Part shown: one piece after another, positions 1-8,501 of the stretch | Layout of the letters: the number at the start of each line of letters is the position of its first letter | Position numbering within the stretch: position 1 is the first letter of the stretch | Assembly: GCF_963664135.1 (NCBI RefSeq) | Contig: NZ_OY760905.1 | Location: 3,932,736-3,996,735 of the forward strand | Direction of reading: 5' to 3' | Length of the DNA: 64,000 nucleotides | DNA from: an uncultured Acetobacterium sp. | GTDB taxonomy: Bacteria; Bacillota; Clostridia; Eubacteriales; Eubacteriaceae | Program-made: the position numbers and the translations under genes | The notes under the pieces: generated by a model | Told to the model about the DNA's origin: nothing | The model's input: the letters and a program-made list of their open reading frames with translations, nothing else | Database searches by the model: none

Positions 1-311
1 TCTTCCAGAGTCATCGCACTGAAGGTTTTAACCGGGAAGATTCCGGCGTTGTTAATCAGCACATCGATCTTGCCATAGGTTTCCATCACGATATCGACCA
101 TTTTAATGGCATCTTCCTCGGAAGAAATATCACATTGTACAGCAATGCATTTGGTAGGCAGTTTTTCGGCGGCGGCTTTGGCGGTTTCGATGTTCCGGCC
201 GATGATGACGATGTTGGCACCTTCATTACTAAGATATTCGGCAAACGAATATCCAATTCCCCGGGATGAACCGGTGATAATAATGACCTTATCCTGATGG
301 ATACCTGCCAT
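1..311 (-). CDS. SDR-family oxidoreductase (3' end cut by window edge)
   Basis: The first ~103 residues of a short-chain dehydrogenase/reductase are present; the C-terminal half, including the catalytic Tyr-x3-Lys, lies outside the window. The start ATG at 311 leads into a Rossmann fold with the cofactor glycine motif TGSSRGIG near residue 14 and the structural NNAG motif near residue 88. It follows the free lipoyl-domain gene by 4 bases, so it is co-transcribed with it, with lipB and with the AcoR-type activator. SDRs in acetoin loci are often acetoin/diacetyl reductases (family knowledge); that role is inferred from context only and the substrate cannot be read from this fragment. Confidence 0.85.
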   Translation of the reverse strand, partial: MAGIHQDKVIIITGSSRGIGYSFAEYLSNEGANIVIIGRNIETAKAAAEKLPTKCIAVQCDISSEEDAIKMVDIVMETYGKIDVLINNAGIFPVKTFSAMTLE

Positions 312-315
312 CGTC

Positions 316-552
316 TTAACCCTCAATCTCGCCGATAATCTGGCCAACTAAAACCCGATCGTCTTCTTGCGCCAGGATCGCGGAAAGAACACCATCGGCG
401 GGTGATTCAATATAGATGGAAATCTTATCGGTAGCGGCTTCAGCGATATTGTCACCTTTTTTTACAGTATCGCCAACAGCGACCAGCCATTGTCTTAAAT
501 TAATTTCTTCAGCGCCTTCGGCAAATTCTGGGATAGCAATTTCGTATTTCAT
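316..552 (-). CDS. Stand-alone lipoyl (biotinyl/lipoyl attachment) domain protein
   Basis: A 78-residue protein that is only a lipoyl domain. The half-motif GDTVKKGD (residues 27-34) and the hairpin ATDKI carry the candidate lipoylated lysine K43; the second glycine turn is ESPADG (49-54). In classical 2-oxoacid dehydrogenases this domain is fused to the E2 acyltransferase; here it is free, like GcvH or the separate carriers of some anaerobes. It lies between lipB (77 bases upstream), which could supply the octanoyl group, and an SDR gene. A free swinging arm for a 2-oxoacid or acetoin dehydrogenase encoded beyond the left edge is the likeliest role. Biotinylation is less likely because the lysine context is TDK rather than MKM. 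Confidence 0.85.
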   Translation of the reverse strand: MKYEIAIPEFAEGAEEINLRQWLVAVGDTVKKGDNIAEAATDKISIYIESPADGVLSAILAQEDDRVLVGQIIGEIEG

Positions 553-629
553 TTTATTTCTCCTTAAATTTGATTTTTATTGATAAGTGCCACAGCAATT
601 GTTAAATTTATTGGGACGTCTTCGGATCG

Positions 630-1325
630 TTAAATATCATTAATTTCAGCGATGGTTCTTTTAACAGTTCGGGTTCCAAACATGGCGTCAAAGGCCAGAA
701 TAAACTGATTCCGCAGTTCGGACAGGGTGACGGGGGGGCATCCACAGGCGGCCATGGAGGTTACACCCTTATCTTCAATACCACAGGGAATGATGGTGTT
801 AAAATGCTGGAGGTTGGGGTTGACATTAATGGACATACCGTGAAGGGTAACGCCGTGAGACACCGCAATCCCCAGGGCCGAAATTTTTTTATCCTCGCCA
901 GTCTCGGGGTCGATAACCCAGACGCCACTGTGCCCTTTGATCCGTTTGCCTTTTAAATAGTAGTGATCTAAAAGGTTGATAACGACCTGTTCCAGACATC
1001 GTACATACTGGTGAGCGCCTTTGACATATTGGTCAAAATGCAGAATCGGTGAAACAATCAATTGGTTGTTGCCGTGATAAGAAATATCACCACCCCGGCT
1101 GACCGATGTCAGCGTAATGCCCATTGCTGTCAGTTCTTCGGTAGAATACAAAAGGTTTTTTTCATGGGTTCCCCGACCCAGGGTGATAACCGGATAGTTT
1201 TCCTGAAAAAGCAGGGTGTCGGTTCCGGTGCGATCCACACATTTCTGGTGGAGCTTTTCTTGAATGGTAAAGGCATCTTCATAAGAAATAAGCCCCAGGT
1301 CAATCCAGTTGAGGTCTTTTTTCAT
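630..1325 (-). CDS. lipB: Octanoyl-[acyl carrier protein]:protein N-octanoyltransferase
   Basis: LipB moves octanoate from acyl carrier protein to the lipoyl-domain lysine. The 231-residue length is normal. Family marks are RGGDISYHG (77-85, equivalent to the RGG-x2-T/S-YHGPGQ motif), KKISALG with the active-site lysine K147, and IPCGIEDKGVTS with the catalytic cysteine C181. The motif has NNQ where PGQ is usual, a mild divergence. It begins 2 bases after the activator stop, so the two are coupled, and the next gene is a probable substrate, the free lipoyl domain. No lipA is visible in the window; it may lie to the left. Confidence 0.93.
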   Translation of the reverse strand: MKKDLNWIDLGLISYEDAFTIQEKLHQKCVDRTGTDTLLFQENYPVITLGRGTHEKNLLYSTEELTAMGITLTSVSRGGDISYHGNNQLIVSPILHFDQYVKGAHQYVRCLEQVVINLLDHYYLKGKRIKGHSGVWVIDPETGEDKKISALGIAVSHGVTLHGMSINVNPNLQHFNTIIPCGIEDKGVTSMAACGCPPVTLSELRNQFILAFDAMFGTRTVKRTIAEINDI

Positions 1326-1327
1326 GC

Positions 1328-3331
1328 TTAATCCTCCAGATGATAGTGTTTCATTTTGCGATAAAGGGTACTTCGGGAAATACCCAGAAATTCGGCCGCT
1401 TTTTTACGTTCGGGAAAAAGCGAAAGCGCTTTTCTTATGGTTGTAAATTCCAGGTCTTTCAAATCCACATTGGGTTTTTCAGCAGTGGAAACAACTGAAA
1501 TTTTCTGCTGGGGCAGCGGTTCTTCAATGGGGGTGAGTTCTTCATTTAAATTCGGCAGATAACTGGAGATGAAGTAGTCATCAATCCGATTGGTTTCGGT
1601 AAAATTCACCGCCTGCTCAATGGCATTTTTAAACTGCCGGACATTCCCCGGCCACTCATACTCTTGCATGGTGGCAATGGTGGAAGGATGCAGTGGTTCA
1701 ATGTACTTGCCGCAGGACTGGGTAATTTCCTGAAGAAAAAAATCAGCCAGAATCGGAATATCTTTTTTTCGTTTCCGCAACGGTGGGATGTTAATCTGTA
1801 AAACATTCAGGCGATAGTAAAGATCTTGTCGAAACCTCCCCTTTTTAACTTCTTCGGCAAGATTTTTATTCGTGGCAGCAATGATTCTGACATCAATCGG
1901 AATATCCTTGTCCCCGCCAATACGCTGGATATAGCGTTCTTGTAAGACGCGCAGCAGAATGGTTTGGGTATTTAAGGGCATTTCACCGATTTCATCGAGA
2001 AAAATGGTGCCGTCTTTGGCCAATTCAAATTTTCCGATTTTTCCATGCTTGCTGGCTCCAGTAAAGGAACCTTCTTCGTATCCAAAAAGCACACTTTCTA
2101 TGAGGCTTTCGGGAATTCCGGCACAGTTGATGGCGATAAATGGTTTATCGGATTGATTGGCATTATGAATGGCCTGGGCAAACATTTCCTTACCGGTTCC
2201 GCTTTCACCTTCTAATAGAACGGTGGCACTGCCTTTGGCAGCGATCTGGGAAAGATGGACAGAGCGCAGCAGATCAGAACTTTCTCCGATGATATCATCG
2301 AAGGTAAAACGGGTACCTTTGCGTTTGTTTTTTTCAATAACATTAATTTTCCGATCCAAGTCTTTCAGCGTTGCGACAGCACCGGCCACGGTACCATTTT
2401 CGTGTAGAATTAATTTGCTGTTGATCAGACAATTGATTTTTTTACTTTTAGTGATAATATGCTTGTCTTTTTCTTCAAAAAAAGCAGGTGGAACATGGCC
2501 ATTATGATCGAGAATGGTTTCACCATCCATGATTTCCAGAATGTTTTTTCCATAGGATTCAAAGGTGGTGGTTTTTAAAATTTTCGCGCCCTGGGAATTA
2601 ATGCCGATAATTTTACCCTGAACATCCACAGCCACCACGCCATCTGACATGGAATCGATGAGGGTACTCAGATAATGGTTGGTTAAATCAATTTGGCGAT
2701 TGGATGCGGCAACACAGAATTGTCGTGAGATCGCTTTCGTAGCGGCGACAACCATGCCCAGTGTATGCGGGTAAGCTAACTCTTTGGGTCCGGCCATGTC
2801 CATTACCCCTAAAAGCTTGCCATTTTCATCAAGGATCGGGGCTGCCGAGCAGGTCAGATCATGATAACATTCAAAATAATGCTCTGCCCCAATGACCTGA
2901 ATGGGCTGCAACAGTTCAATTGCCAGTCCGGTAGCGTTGGTACCGGCCTTATGCTCATTCCAGATACTGCCACGAACCAGATTTTTAGTAAATGCTTCAT
3001 TCAGAATCGATTGGTCACAGATCAGTTCCAGAATCACCCCATTGGGATCGGTGAGTGTCGTTGAAAAGCCAGATTTGTTAACAAACTCCTGTAATTCAAT
3101 CATAAACGGAATACTTACATCCAGCAGCAGTTTATTTTGTTCCAGCCGTTTGCTGAAATTTTCTTCACTAACAGAAGGTGCACGATTAACCGCCCAGGGA
3201 TTCAGCTTGGCTTGTTGACAACGCAACCAGGAATCAATGATTGGTTTGCGGAGCTGATTTCCAATGACGTTGGAAATGACAAAATCAGTCCATGTTTTTT
3301 TCATGACATCAAAGTCTGCAGATAGCTTCAA
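1328..3331 (-). CDS. Sigma-54-dependent transcriptional activator, AcoR type (GAF-PAS-AAA+-Fis HTH)
   Basis: A 667-residue enhancer-binding protein with a TTG start at 3331. This start is chosen because AAGGAG lies about 10 bases upstream; a longer reading frame to 3412 would run through the repeat element and has no ribosome site. Order: GAF-like sensor (about 70-210), PAS (about 220-330), sigma-54 AAA+ domain with Walker A GESGTGKE (375-382), the sigma-54 contact loop GSFTGA (421-426; GAFTGA is canonical), Walker B FLDEIGEM (444-451), and a C-terminal Fis-type helix-turn-helix ending in ISRSTLYRKMK. AcoR proteins activate acetoin catabolism operons. It precedes lipB and a lipoyl domain, which fits such a role; the effector is not known from sequence. 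Confidence 0.92.
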   Translation of the reverse strand: MKLSADFDVMKKTWTDFVISNVIGNQLRKPIIDSWLRCQQAKLNPWAVNRAPSVSEENFSKRLEQNKLLLDVSIPFMIELQEFVNKSGFSTTLTDPNGVILELICDQSILNEAFTKNLVRGSIWNEHKAGTNATGLAIELLQPIQVIGAEHYFECYHDLTCSAAPILDENGKLLGVMDMAGPKELAYPHTLGMVVAATKAISRQFCVAASNRQIDLTNHYLSTLIDSMSDGVVAVDVQGKIIGINSQGAKILKTTTFESYGKNILEIMDGETILDHNGHVPPAFFEEKDKHIITKSKKINCLINSKLILHENGTVAGAVATLKDLDRKINVIEKNKRKGTRFTFDDIIGESSDLLRSVHLSQIAAKGSATVLLEGESGTGKEMFAQAIHNANQSDKPFIAINCAGIPESLIESVLFGYEEGSFTGASKHGKIGKFELAKDGTIFLDEIGEMPLNTQTILLRVLQERYIQRIGGDKDIPIDVRIIAATNKNLAEEVKKGRFRQDLYYRLNVLQINIPPLRKRKKDIPILADFFLQEITQSCGKYIEPLHPSTIATMQEYEWPGNVRQFKNAIEQAVNFTETNRIDDYFISSYLPNLNEELTPIEEPLPQQKISVVSTAEKPNVDLKDLEFTTIRKALSLFPERKKAAEFLGISRSTLYRKMKHYHLED

Positions 3332-3349
3332 AGCGTTCACGCTCCTTTT

Positions 3350-3545
3350 AAATATAATTGATAGGCAATTGCAAAAGTGCCGTGAGCTTTGCTGCCGGCT
3401 TCCGCCAAACAATTTTTACACTAGGGCGAACAACAATTTCTTGAACTGTTCGCCTACACGTTACAAAATTGTTTGCGGGAACCGACATCAAAGCAACAAT
3501 TGTTCGATTCTTTTAAAAACTGCAATTGCCTAAAATATAATTGAT
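3350..3545. repeat. MITE-like palindromic element with terminal inverted repeats and 13-bp flanking direct repeat
   Basis: A 169-bp unit (3363-3531) has perfect 11-bp terminal inverted repeats, AGGCAATTGCA and TGCAATTGCCT. It is bracketed by a 13-bp direct repeat AAATATAATTGAT (3350-3362 and 3533-3545). Internally it is palindromic: AAACAATTTT (3407-3416) with AAAATTGTTT (3465-3474), and GGCGAACA (3425-3432) with TGTTCGCC (3447-3454). It encodes no protein and sits about 30 bases upstream of the activator start codon. Related pieces occur at about 8425-8468, 23170-23210, 24992-25036 and 63911-63975. Confidence 0.75.
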
Positions 3546-3587
3546 TTGACGACGGGAGGGTGATTGACTCAATCAAACAGACAAGAA

Positions 3588-3620
3588 AGGTGTATCAGAG
3601 GCTGCCCCCCTGATACACAA
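3588..3620 (-). terminator. Hairpin after the DUF362 gene
   Basis: Perfect 9-bp arms GTGTATCAG (3590-3598) and CTGATACAC (3610-3618) lie just beyond the DUF362 stop codon on the minus strand. The following minus-strand bases are only moderately T-rich (CTTTCTTGTC), so termination efficiency is uncertain. Confidence 0.5.
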
Positions 3621-3629
3621 ATGCGCTAT

Positions 3630-4931
3630 CTATTTAGCAGCAGCCAGTTTTTGAAGATCAGCATTAAGTTGAGCAAAAATGTAAACTGGCGCGCAACCTG
3701 GGTAATAGGTTACCGATTTCGCAAGGGCGGCTGCTTCTTTAACCTTGTCTACTGATGGGAAAAGTTCCCAGCAATCACCGCAAATAAAGACGTTTTTGCC
3801 GGCACAGAATTGCGGATCAATATCAGGTACACCGCCTGAGATAACAACGACTTCGCCAGATTTTTCCAGGAATTTATTCATGTCAATCCCGGAGATTGCA
3901 AATGAGTCCAGGGCGCCACGTACGTTAACAAAACAGCCCGGACAGGTTTGTTGCATGATACAGGTTAAACCGGCGTACATACCGATGGGGTCACCACCAG
4001 GTCGTTTGAAGTGTTTCATGACGGATGCGATGGAGTTACCAACCACATCAATTTTTTCCAAATCGATTTCGCCCTGGCCTTCAGTTCCGGCACAGCGAAT
4101 AGCGGGAATTTCCATCGGTTCGAAGCCCATGATTGAACAGGCAACTGAGTCAACGGCGACCGTGTCGGTTCCAGCGACGATCAGGTTCATTTCAATTGGC
4201 GTACCAGCGTGAGGTCCCTGACCTTCCATTCCGATAACAGAGTCAACAATGGTCAGATCAGCGTGTCGGATTCGATACATGTCAGCCATTTTCTGACCCA
4301 ATTCGATACGATGAGCACCTTGCTGTTGATCGTTTGGATGACAGTTGGGGATAATCCCATTCCAGTTTTTAAGACCTAAGGTAACGGTACCGGCTAAATG
4401 GACTTTCATTTTTGGTAAGTTGATGACCACATCGGCATCCATAAAGGGTTTGAAAACCGTGGCATGTTTAAATAATTTTGCCCCTTCAATGTCCACGGCA
4501 ACAACATCATGTTCGTCAAAATAGATAACTTCATCAGCCCCGCCAAGTTTAGCAGCCTCTTCCATTTTTGAATCTTTAAAAGCTGGTTTGGCCCGGCCGA
4601 CGTGCATCCCTAAAGATGGGTTGTCACCAACAACAACTTTTCCGGCTTTGGAGTTTTTCTTAACATAAGAAACAACGGCTTCAATGGTTCGCGGATCAAC
4701 AACAGCAAAACTCTCAGGAGGCGCCTGGAAAGCAAGATTTGGTTTAATTAAGACGGTATCGCCTTCTTTGATAATGGTATCAAGTGAACCAATAGCTAAT
4801 TCAACTGCTTCGGCAACAGCGGCTTCAATTTTCCGAACATCCTCTTCAATACGAACATATTTTCCACCCATGAATGAGGCATTGCCTTCTGGTTGTGCAA
4901 CCTTAACAACAGATACTTTTGTTTTACTCAT
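3630..4931 (-). CDS. DUF362 domain-containing protein
   Basis: A 433-residue cytoplasmic protein of the DUF362 family, recognised by the block TVLIKPNLAF near residue 59 and by DADVVINLPKMKVH and LGLKNWNGIIP in the middle. The family is common in anaerobes and has no settled function. Unlike many members it has no appended CxxCxxC ferredoxin domain, but its C-terminal third is cysteine-rich (CIMQQTCPGC, CAGKNVFICGDC, PGCAP), so a metal or Fe-S site is possible. The start ATG at 4931 has a GGAG-type site upstream. It is monocistronic, with a hairpin behind it and a 396-base divergent promoter region in front. Confidence 0.85.
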   Translation of the reverse strand: MSKTKVSVVKVAQPEGNASFMGGKYVRIEEDVRKIEAAVAEAVELAIGSLDTIIKEGDTVLIKPNLAFQAPPESFAVVDPRTIEAVVSYVKKNSKAGKVVVGDNPSLGMHVGRAKPAFKDSKMEEAAKLGGADEVIYFDEHDVVAVDIEGAKLFKHATVFKPFMDADVVINLPKMKVHLAGTVTLGLKNWNGIIPNCHPNDQQQGAHRIELGQKMADMYRIRHADLTIVDSVIGMEGQGPHAGTPIEMNLIVAGTDTVAVDSVACSIMGFEPMEIPAIRCAGTEGQGEIDLEKIDVVGNSIASVMKHFKRPGGDPIGMYAGLTCIMQQTCPGCFVNVRGALDSFAISGIDMNKFLEKSGEVVVISGGVPDIDPQFCAGKNVFICGDCWELFPSVDKVKEAAALAKSVTYYPGCAPVYIFAQLNADLQKLAAAK

Positions 4932-5327
4932 GATAATCTCCTTTTGGTATAGTCACCATATATTTATCCATAAGCATGGACGTGTAGTTATAATACCCGC
5001 AATTATCATGCCAAAACAAGGTGGCCTTAAAAAACCAAAAACCAAGATTCTTGATACAAGCGAAGTGTGTCATGTATCAAAATGGGACATATTAATGTAT
5101 CATTATAACACGTGACACATAATTTAAGCCTTAATCTAAGAAACTTTGCTAAACTATGATTATTGAATTATAAGGTGTTCGATCAAGATAATTTTTGTTA
5201 TAATTCTAGAATATGAGGTACAATATAAGATGATAAGGAAACCTTGTCATCAATTGCGCCCTTGTATCAAGAATTGGGTACCTATTTTGCAATTGCTTAT
5301 TAATTATTTATAGAAAGTGAGGATAGT
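4932..5327. promoter_or_regulatory. Divergent intergenic region with repeated TGATACA-type sites
   Basis: This 396-base gene-free stretch separates the divergent DUF362 and flavoprotein genes. It holds a perfect 14-bp inverted pair, ATTCTTGATACAAG (5047-5060) and CTTGTATCAAGAAT (5261-5274). The core TGATACA/TGTATCA occurs four times (5052-5058, 5073-5079, 5096-5102, 5263-5269). A second dyad is TGTGTCATGT (5066-5075) with ACGTGACACA (5110-5119). The arrangement suggests a shared operator for both genes; no regulator gene is adjacent and the protein that binds is unknown. Confidence 0.5.
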
Positions 5328-6983
5328 ATGAATAAAGTTTTACTACTTAATGGTAGTCATAAAACCGGTAAAAGTTATACCATGCAAATAGCTGAGCAAT
5401 TTGTCTCAGGGTTGATTGAGTTTGATGCTGAAACAATTGTTGAATCAGTTCATTTAAAGGATCAGAATATTAATGCCTGTAACGGATGTTTCACCTGTTG
5501 GACAACAACACCGGGTGAGTGTGTTTTTCAAGATGACATGACCGAGCTGTTCCAAAAATATGTGGATGCCGATATTGTTATTTGGGCGACCCCACTTTAT
5601 CATTATGGAATTTCCAGCTCCATGAAAAAATTTATGGAACGAACCCAACCGGCGCTGCTCCCTTTTATTGATCATGAAGGTGGCGGAACTTACGGACATC
5701 CTTTCCGAAATCCTGAAAAGATGGCAAATAAAAAGCATGTTCTGATCAGCACCTGCGGTTTTCCATCCGTTAAAAACAATTACGAGGGTGTTGAAGAACA
5801 ATTTAACAATCTTTTTGGAAGGGATAAATGGGAAAAAATTATCTGTGTGGAGGGTGAACTGCTGGGTATTCACCAACTGGACAACCTTACCGGTCCATAT
5901 TTGGATCTGGTTAGGGTGGCTGGTAAAGAATATGGTGAAAATTTAAGTATTTCCCTACATGTCCGGGAAGGTCTGTCAAAACCCTTTGTTGAAACGCCAA
6001 CCTATTTACAGACCACCAACCTGAGTTGGGGCGTCGATGACACCCGGATGAAGGATTCTGATGGAGGTCTGATTGCCTGGAACTATATGAAAGAGGTTCA
6101 GGCGGCTTTTAATCCCAAAATTCGTCCTAAAATGAATGCGGTCTTACAAATTGATTTCACCGACATCAAAGAGCGATACCAGTTTGTCATCAAAGATGAG
6201 ACCTGTACCTTGTTGCGCAATGATTTTACCAGAGAGACAACCGCCATCAATATTAATCTAACGATGCTGGAGCGAATTCTGGAAGGGAAAATCGATGCGG
6301 CGCAATCCCTGATCGAGAAGAAATATTCAGTGGTCGGGGACATGCGTTTGTTTAATGCCTTCCTGGACGGACTCTTTGGTCCGGTTATGTTGAATCCGGA
6401 AAAGAAGCGAAAGCTGGTTCCAATCAGTTTTAAAAACACGCCTTACTGGTTTTTTCTGACCATGTGTCCCTGGATTTTTTGTTTCCTTTTTGCGGAGTAC
6501 AATCCCTTGTTGGGGGTAGTCATTCCGTTGATGATCAGTGGCGTCTTGTTCAGCATTAAGCGCGGAACCGATATTGTTTATTTTGAAAGAGGTACGCTGT
6601 TGGTCTTTGCCATCATGGGATCAATGGTGGTGACCTTTGGTGCCGAGTATCAGGGAAATACCTATGCCATTATTGGTTATATCGCATTGGCCTTGATTTG
6701 GGCGGTCTCGACCCTAAACGCCGTGCCGTTATCAGCGGACTATACCCATTTTTACAATGGCCGTAATGCCCTTAAAAATGTCTTGTTTCTCAGGACGAAT
6801 CGTTTATTATGTTATGTCTGGTCGATTGTCTTTTTGGCTCAGGCGGGGATCACAATGTGGCTGAACACGACCGTGCTGATTAATGTTGCGGCGATTCTGC
6901 CAATCGTGTTAAGTATTCCGACCTTTGTATTTTCACTGTGGTTTTTAAAATGGTACCCCAAGGACAGCTCAAAACCAAAATAA
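5328..6983 (+). CDS. Fe-S flavoprotein (flavodoxin-like) fused to an SCP2-like domain and a membrane tail
   Basis: A 551-residue three-part protein. Residues 1 to about 200 are a NAD(P)H-dependent FMN reductase / iron-sulfur flavoprotein fold: NGSHKTGKS phosphate loop (9-17), a compact cysteine cluster C51-x2-C54-x2-C57-x7-C65 and ATPLYHYGISSSMKKFME. Residues about 260-345 resemble an SCP2 (sterol carrier) fold, with a lipid-pocket-like LTMLERILEGKIDA segment. From about 365 there are four to six hydrophobic helices. Start ATG at 5328 follows GTGAGGA. The cysteine spacing resembles Isf-type proteins that carry a [4Fe-4S] cluster. A membrane-attached electron-transfer or quinone/lipid-linked reductase is an inference; the fusion is not one I recognise. 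Confidence 0.75.
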   Translation: MNKVLLLNGSHKTGKSYTMQIAEQFVSGLIEFDAETIVESVHLKDQNINACNGCFTCWTTTPGECVFQDDMTELFQKYVDADIVIWATPLYHYGISSSMKKFMERTQPALLPFIDHEGGGTYGHPFRNPEKMANKKHVLISTCGFPSVKNNYEGVEEQFNNLFGRDKWEKIICVEGELLGIHQLDNLTGPYLDLVRVAGKEYGENLSISLHVREGLSKPFVETPTYLQTTNLSWGVDDTRMKDSDGGLIAWNYMKEVQAAFNPKIRPKMNAVLQIDFTDIKERYQFVIKDETCTLLRNDFTRETTAININLTMLERILEGKIDAAQSLIEKKYSVVGDMRLFNAFLDGLFGPVMLNPEKKRKLVPISFKNTPYWFFLTMCPWIFCFLFAEYNPLLGVVIPLMISGVLFSIKRGTDIVYFERGTLLVFAIMGSMVVTFGAEYQGNTYAIIGYIALALIWAVSTLNAVPLSADYTHFYNGRNALKNVLFLRTNRLLCYVWSIVFLAQAGITMWLNTTVLINVAAILPIVLSIPTFVFSLWFLKWYPKDSSKPK

Positions 6984-7035
6984 AAACAAACATCATTAAT
7001 TAATTCGACATCATTGGATTTGGATAGGAGAAAAA

Positions 7036-8232
7036 ATGTTAACACTGGATAAAATTTATCATGCGTCGTTTACGCTTAAAAAATATATACGTCCCACCGA
7101 TTTGATCCACGCTCCTAAAATATGTCCGGACAGCGATATCTATTTAAAAACGGAAAACCTGCAGATTACCGGGTCGTTTAAGGTGCGGGGAGCTTGCTAT
7201 AAAATTTCCCAGCTCAGCGAAGCGGAAAAGACCAAGGGGGTGATTGCCTGTTCAGCTGGGAATCACGCTCAGGGGGTCGCCATGGCGGCGGCCATAAATC
7301 ACATCAAAGCGCTGATCTGTCTGCCGGACGGGGCCCCGATTTCCAAGGTCGAGGCGACCAAGGCTTATGGGGCTGAGGTGTGTCTGGTGGAGGGTGGCTA
7401 CGATGAAGCCTATGCCAAAGCGTTGGAGCTACAGGCTGAAAAAGGATATACCTTTATTCATCCTTTCGATGACGAATATGTCATTGCCGGTCAGGGGACT
7501 ATTGGTCTGGAACTGCTGGAGAGCCTGCCGGATCTGGATGCGGTGATTGTACCGGTTGGTGGTGGTGGGCTAATTGCCGGAATTGCCTATGTGCTCAAAT
7601 CATTAAAACCGGATATCAAAGTCTATGGCGTGCAAGCCTGTGGTGCACCCAGTATGGAACGCTCGTTAAAAGAAAATAAAATCTGCCGGTTGCCCCAGGT
7701 CTCCACCATCGCCGACGGGATTGCCGTTAAAGAACCGGGAGAACTGACCTTCAGTTTGTGCAGTGATTATGTGGATGAGATTGTCACAGTGACCGAAGAT
7801 GAAATTTCGACCGCGATTCTGACCTTGATTGAACAGCAAAAACTGATTGCCGAAGGCGCTGGAGCGGTGGCCGTGGCGGCAGCGATGTTTGGAAAACTAC
7901 CGATCAAAGGGAAAAAGACGGTTTGCATTGTTTCCGGCGGGAATATTGATGTTACCATTCTATCCCGGATCATTAAGCGGGGTCTGTTAACCTCTGGCCG
8001 CACCTGTTCATTTAATATTGAACTGATTGATAAACCGGGCCAACTGAAAAAAGTCTCACAGATCATTGCCGATTGGGGAGGAAATGTTATTTCAATCCAT
8101 CATGAACGAAGTAATGAGGGGTCAGACATTAACGGTTGCTTTTTAAGGATTGAGTTAGAAACCCGAAATTATGAGCATATCAGAGAAATCCGAGATGCTC
8201 TCATCGAAGGTGGCTTTAAATTACAAAATTAA
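7036..8232 (+). CDS. ilvA: Threonine ammonia-lyase (threonine dehydratase)
   Basis: PLP-dependent deamination of threonine to 2-oxobutanoate. The 398-residue length with one C-terminal ACT domain matches the short IlvA/TdcB-like form. The PLP lysine is K49 in GSFKVRGA; the phosphate-cradling glycine loop is PVGGGGLIAG near residue 171; the C-terminal ACT domain starts near residue 325 (IELIDKPGQLKKV). The start has GGAG upstream. It stands about 50 bases after the flavoprotein fusion and may be co-transcribed with it. Whether it serves isoleucine synthesis or threonine breakdown cannot be told, since no other ilv or tdc gene is in the window. Confidence 0.93.
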   Translation: MLTLDKIYHASFTLKKYIRPTDLIHAPKICPDSDIYLKTENLQITGSFKVRGACYKISQLSEAEKTKGVIACSAGNHAQGVAMAAAINHIKALICLPDGAPISKVEATKAYGAEVCLVEGGYDEAYAKALELQAEKGYTFIHPFDDEYVIAGQGTIGLELLESLPDLDAVIVPVGGGGLIAGIAYVLKSLKPDIKVYGVQACGAPSMERSLKENKICRLPQVSTIADGIAVKEPGELTFSLCSDYVDEIVTVTEDEISTAILTLIEQQKLIAEGAGAVAVAAAMFGKLPIKGKKTVCIVSGGNIDVTILSRIIKRGLLTSGRTCSFNIELIDKPGQLKKVSQIIADWGGNVISIHHERSNEGSDINGCFLRIELETRNYEHIREIRDALIEGGFKLQN

Positions 8233-8253
8233 TTAGCAAAAAATATAATAATG

Positions 8254-8283
8254 TTGATTAATGATTGCGTTGCCGGGTATAAT
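8254..8283 (+). promoter_or_regulatory. Sigma-70-type promoter for the phasin-like/ABC1 kinase operon
   Basis: TTGATT (8254-8259), an 18-base spacer and TATAAT (8278-8283). It leaves a leader of about 210 bases. The leader contains a stem TGTGCTT (about 8323) with AAGCACA (about 8370) and a fragment of the dispersed repeat. Confidence 0.6.
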
Positions 8284-8424
8284 CCAATCGATAAGTAAAT
8301 TTTAACATCTGTTTATCGCATGTGTGCTTTAGGATAAAGCGACGCTGTCTGACTGAATCTGAAGCACACAGGGATAAATATTGGTATGGAATGGCCCAAA
8401 ACTAAGAAGGATCATTTGTTTTTC

Positions 8425-8468
8425 AGGCAACTGTGAAAGTGCCGTGAGATTAGCGATCAATTTTGTAA
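8425..8468. repeat. Partial copy (left end) of the MITE-like repeat
   Basis: AGGCAACTGTGAAAGTGCCG followed by TGAG aligns with the left terminus of the element at 3363, including the conserved AAAGTGCCGTGAG block. It lies in the leader of the phasin-like gene, about 35 bases before its ribosome site. The rest of the element is missing. Confidence 0.55.
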
Positions 8469-8501
8469 GGACCAGATTTGTTTTAAAACAGGAGGAGAAA
8501 A

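Noticed and set aside
3332-3412. N-terminal extension of the AcoR-type activator to an ATG at 3412
   Set aside because: It reads through the MITE-like repeat and has no ribosome site; TTG at 3331 has AAGGAG at normal spacing.
8320-8380. Riboswitch in the leader of the phasin-like gene
   Set aside because: One 7-bp stem and no recognisable conserved core; too little to claim a regulatory RNA.
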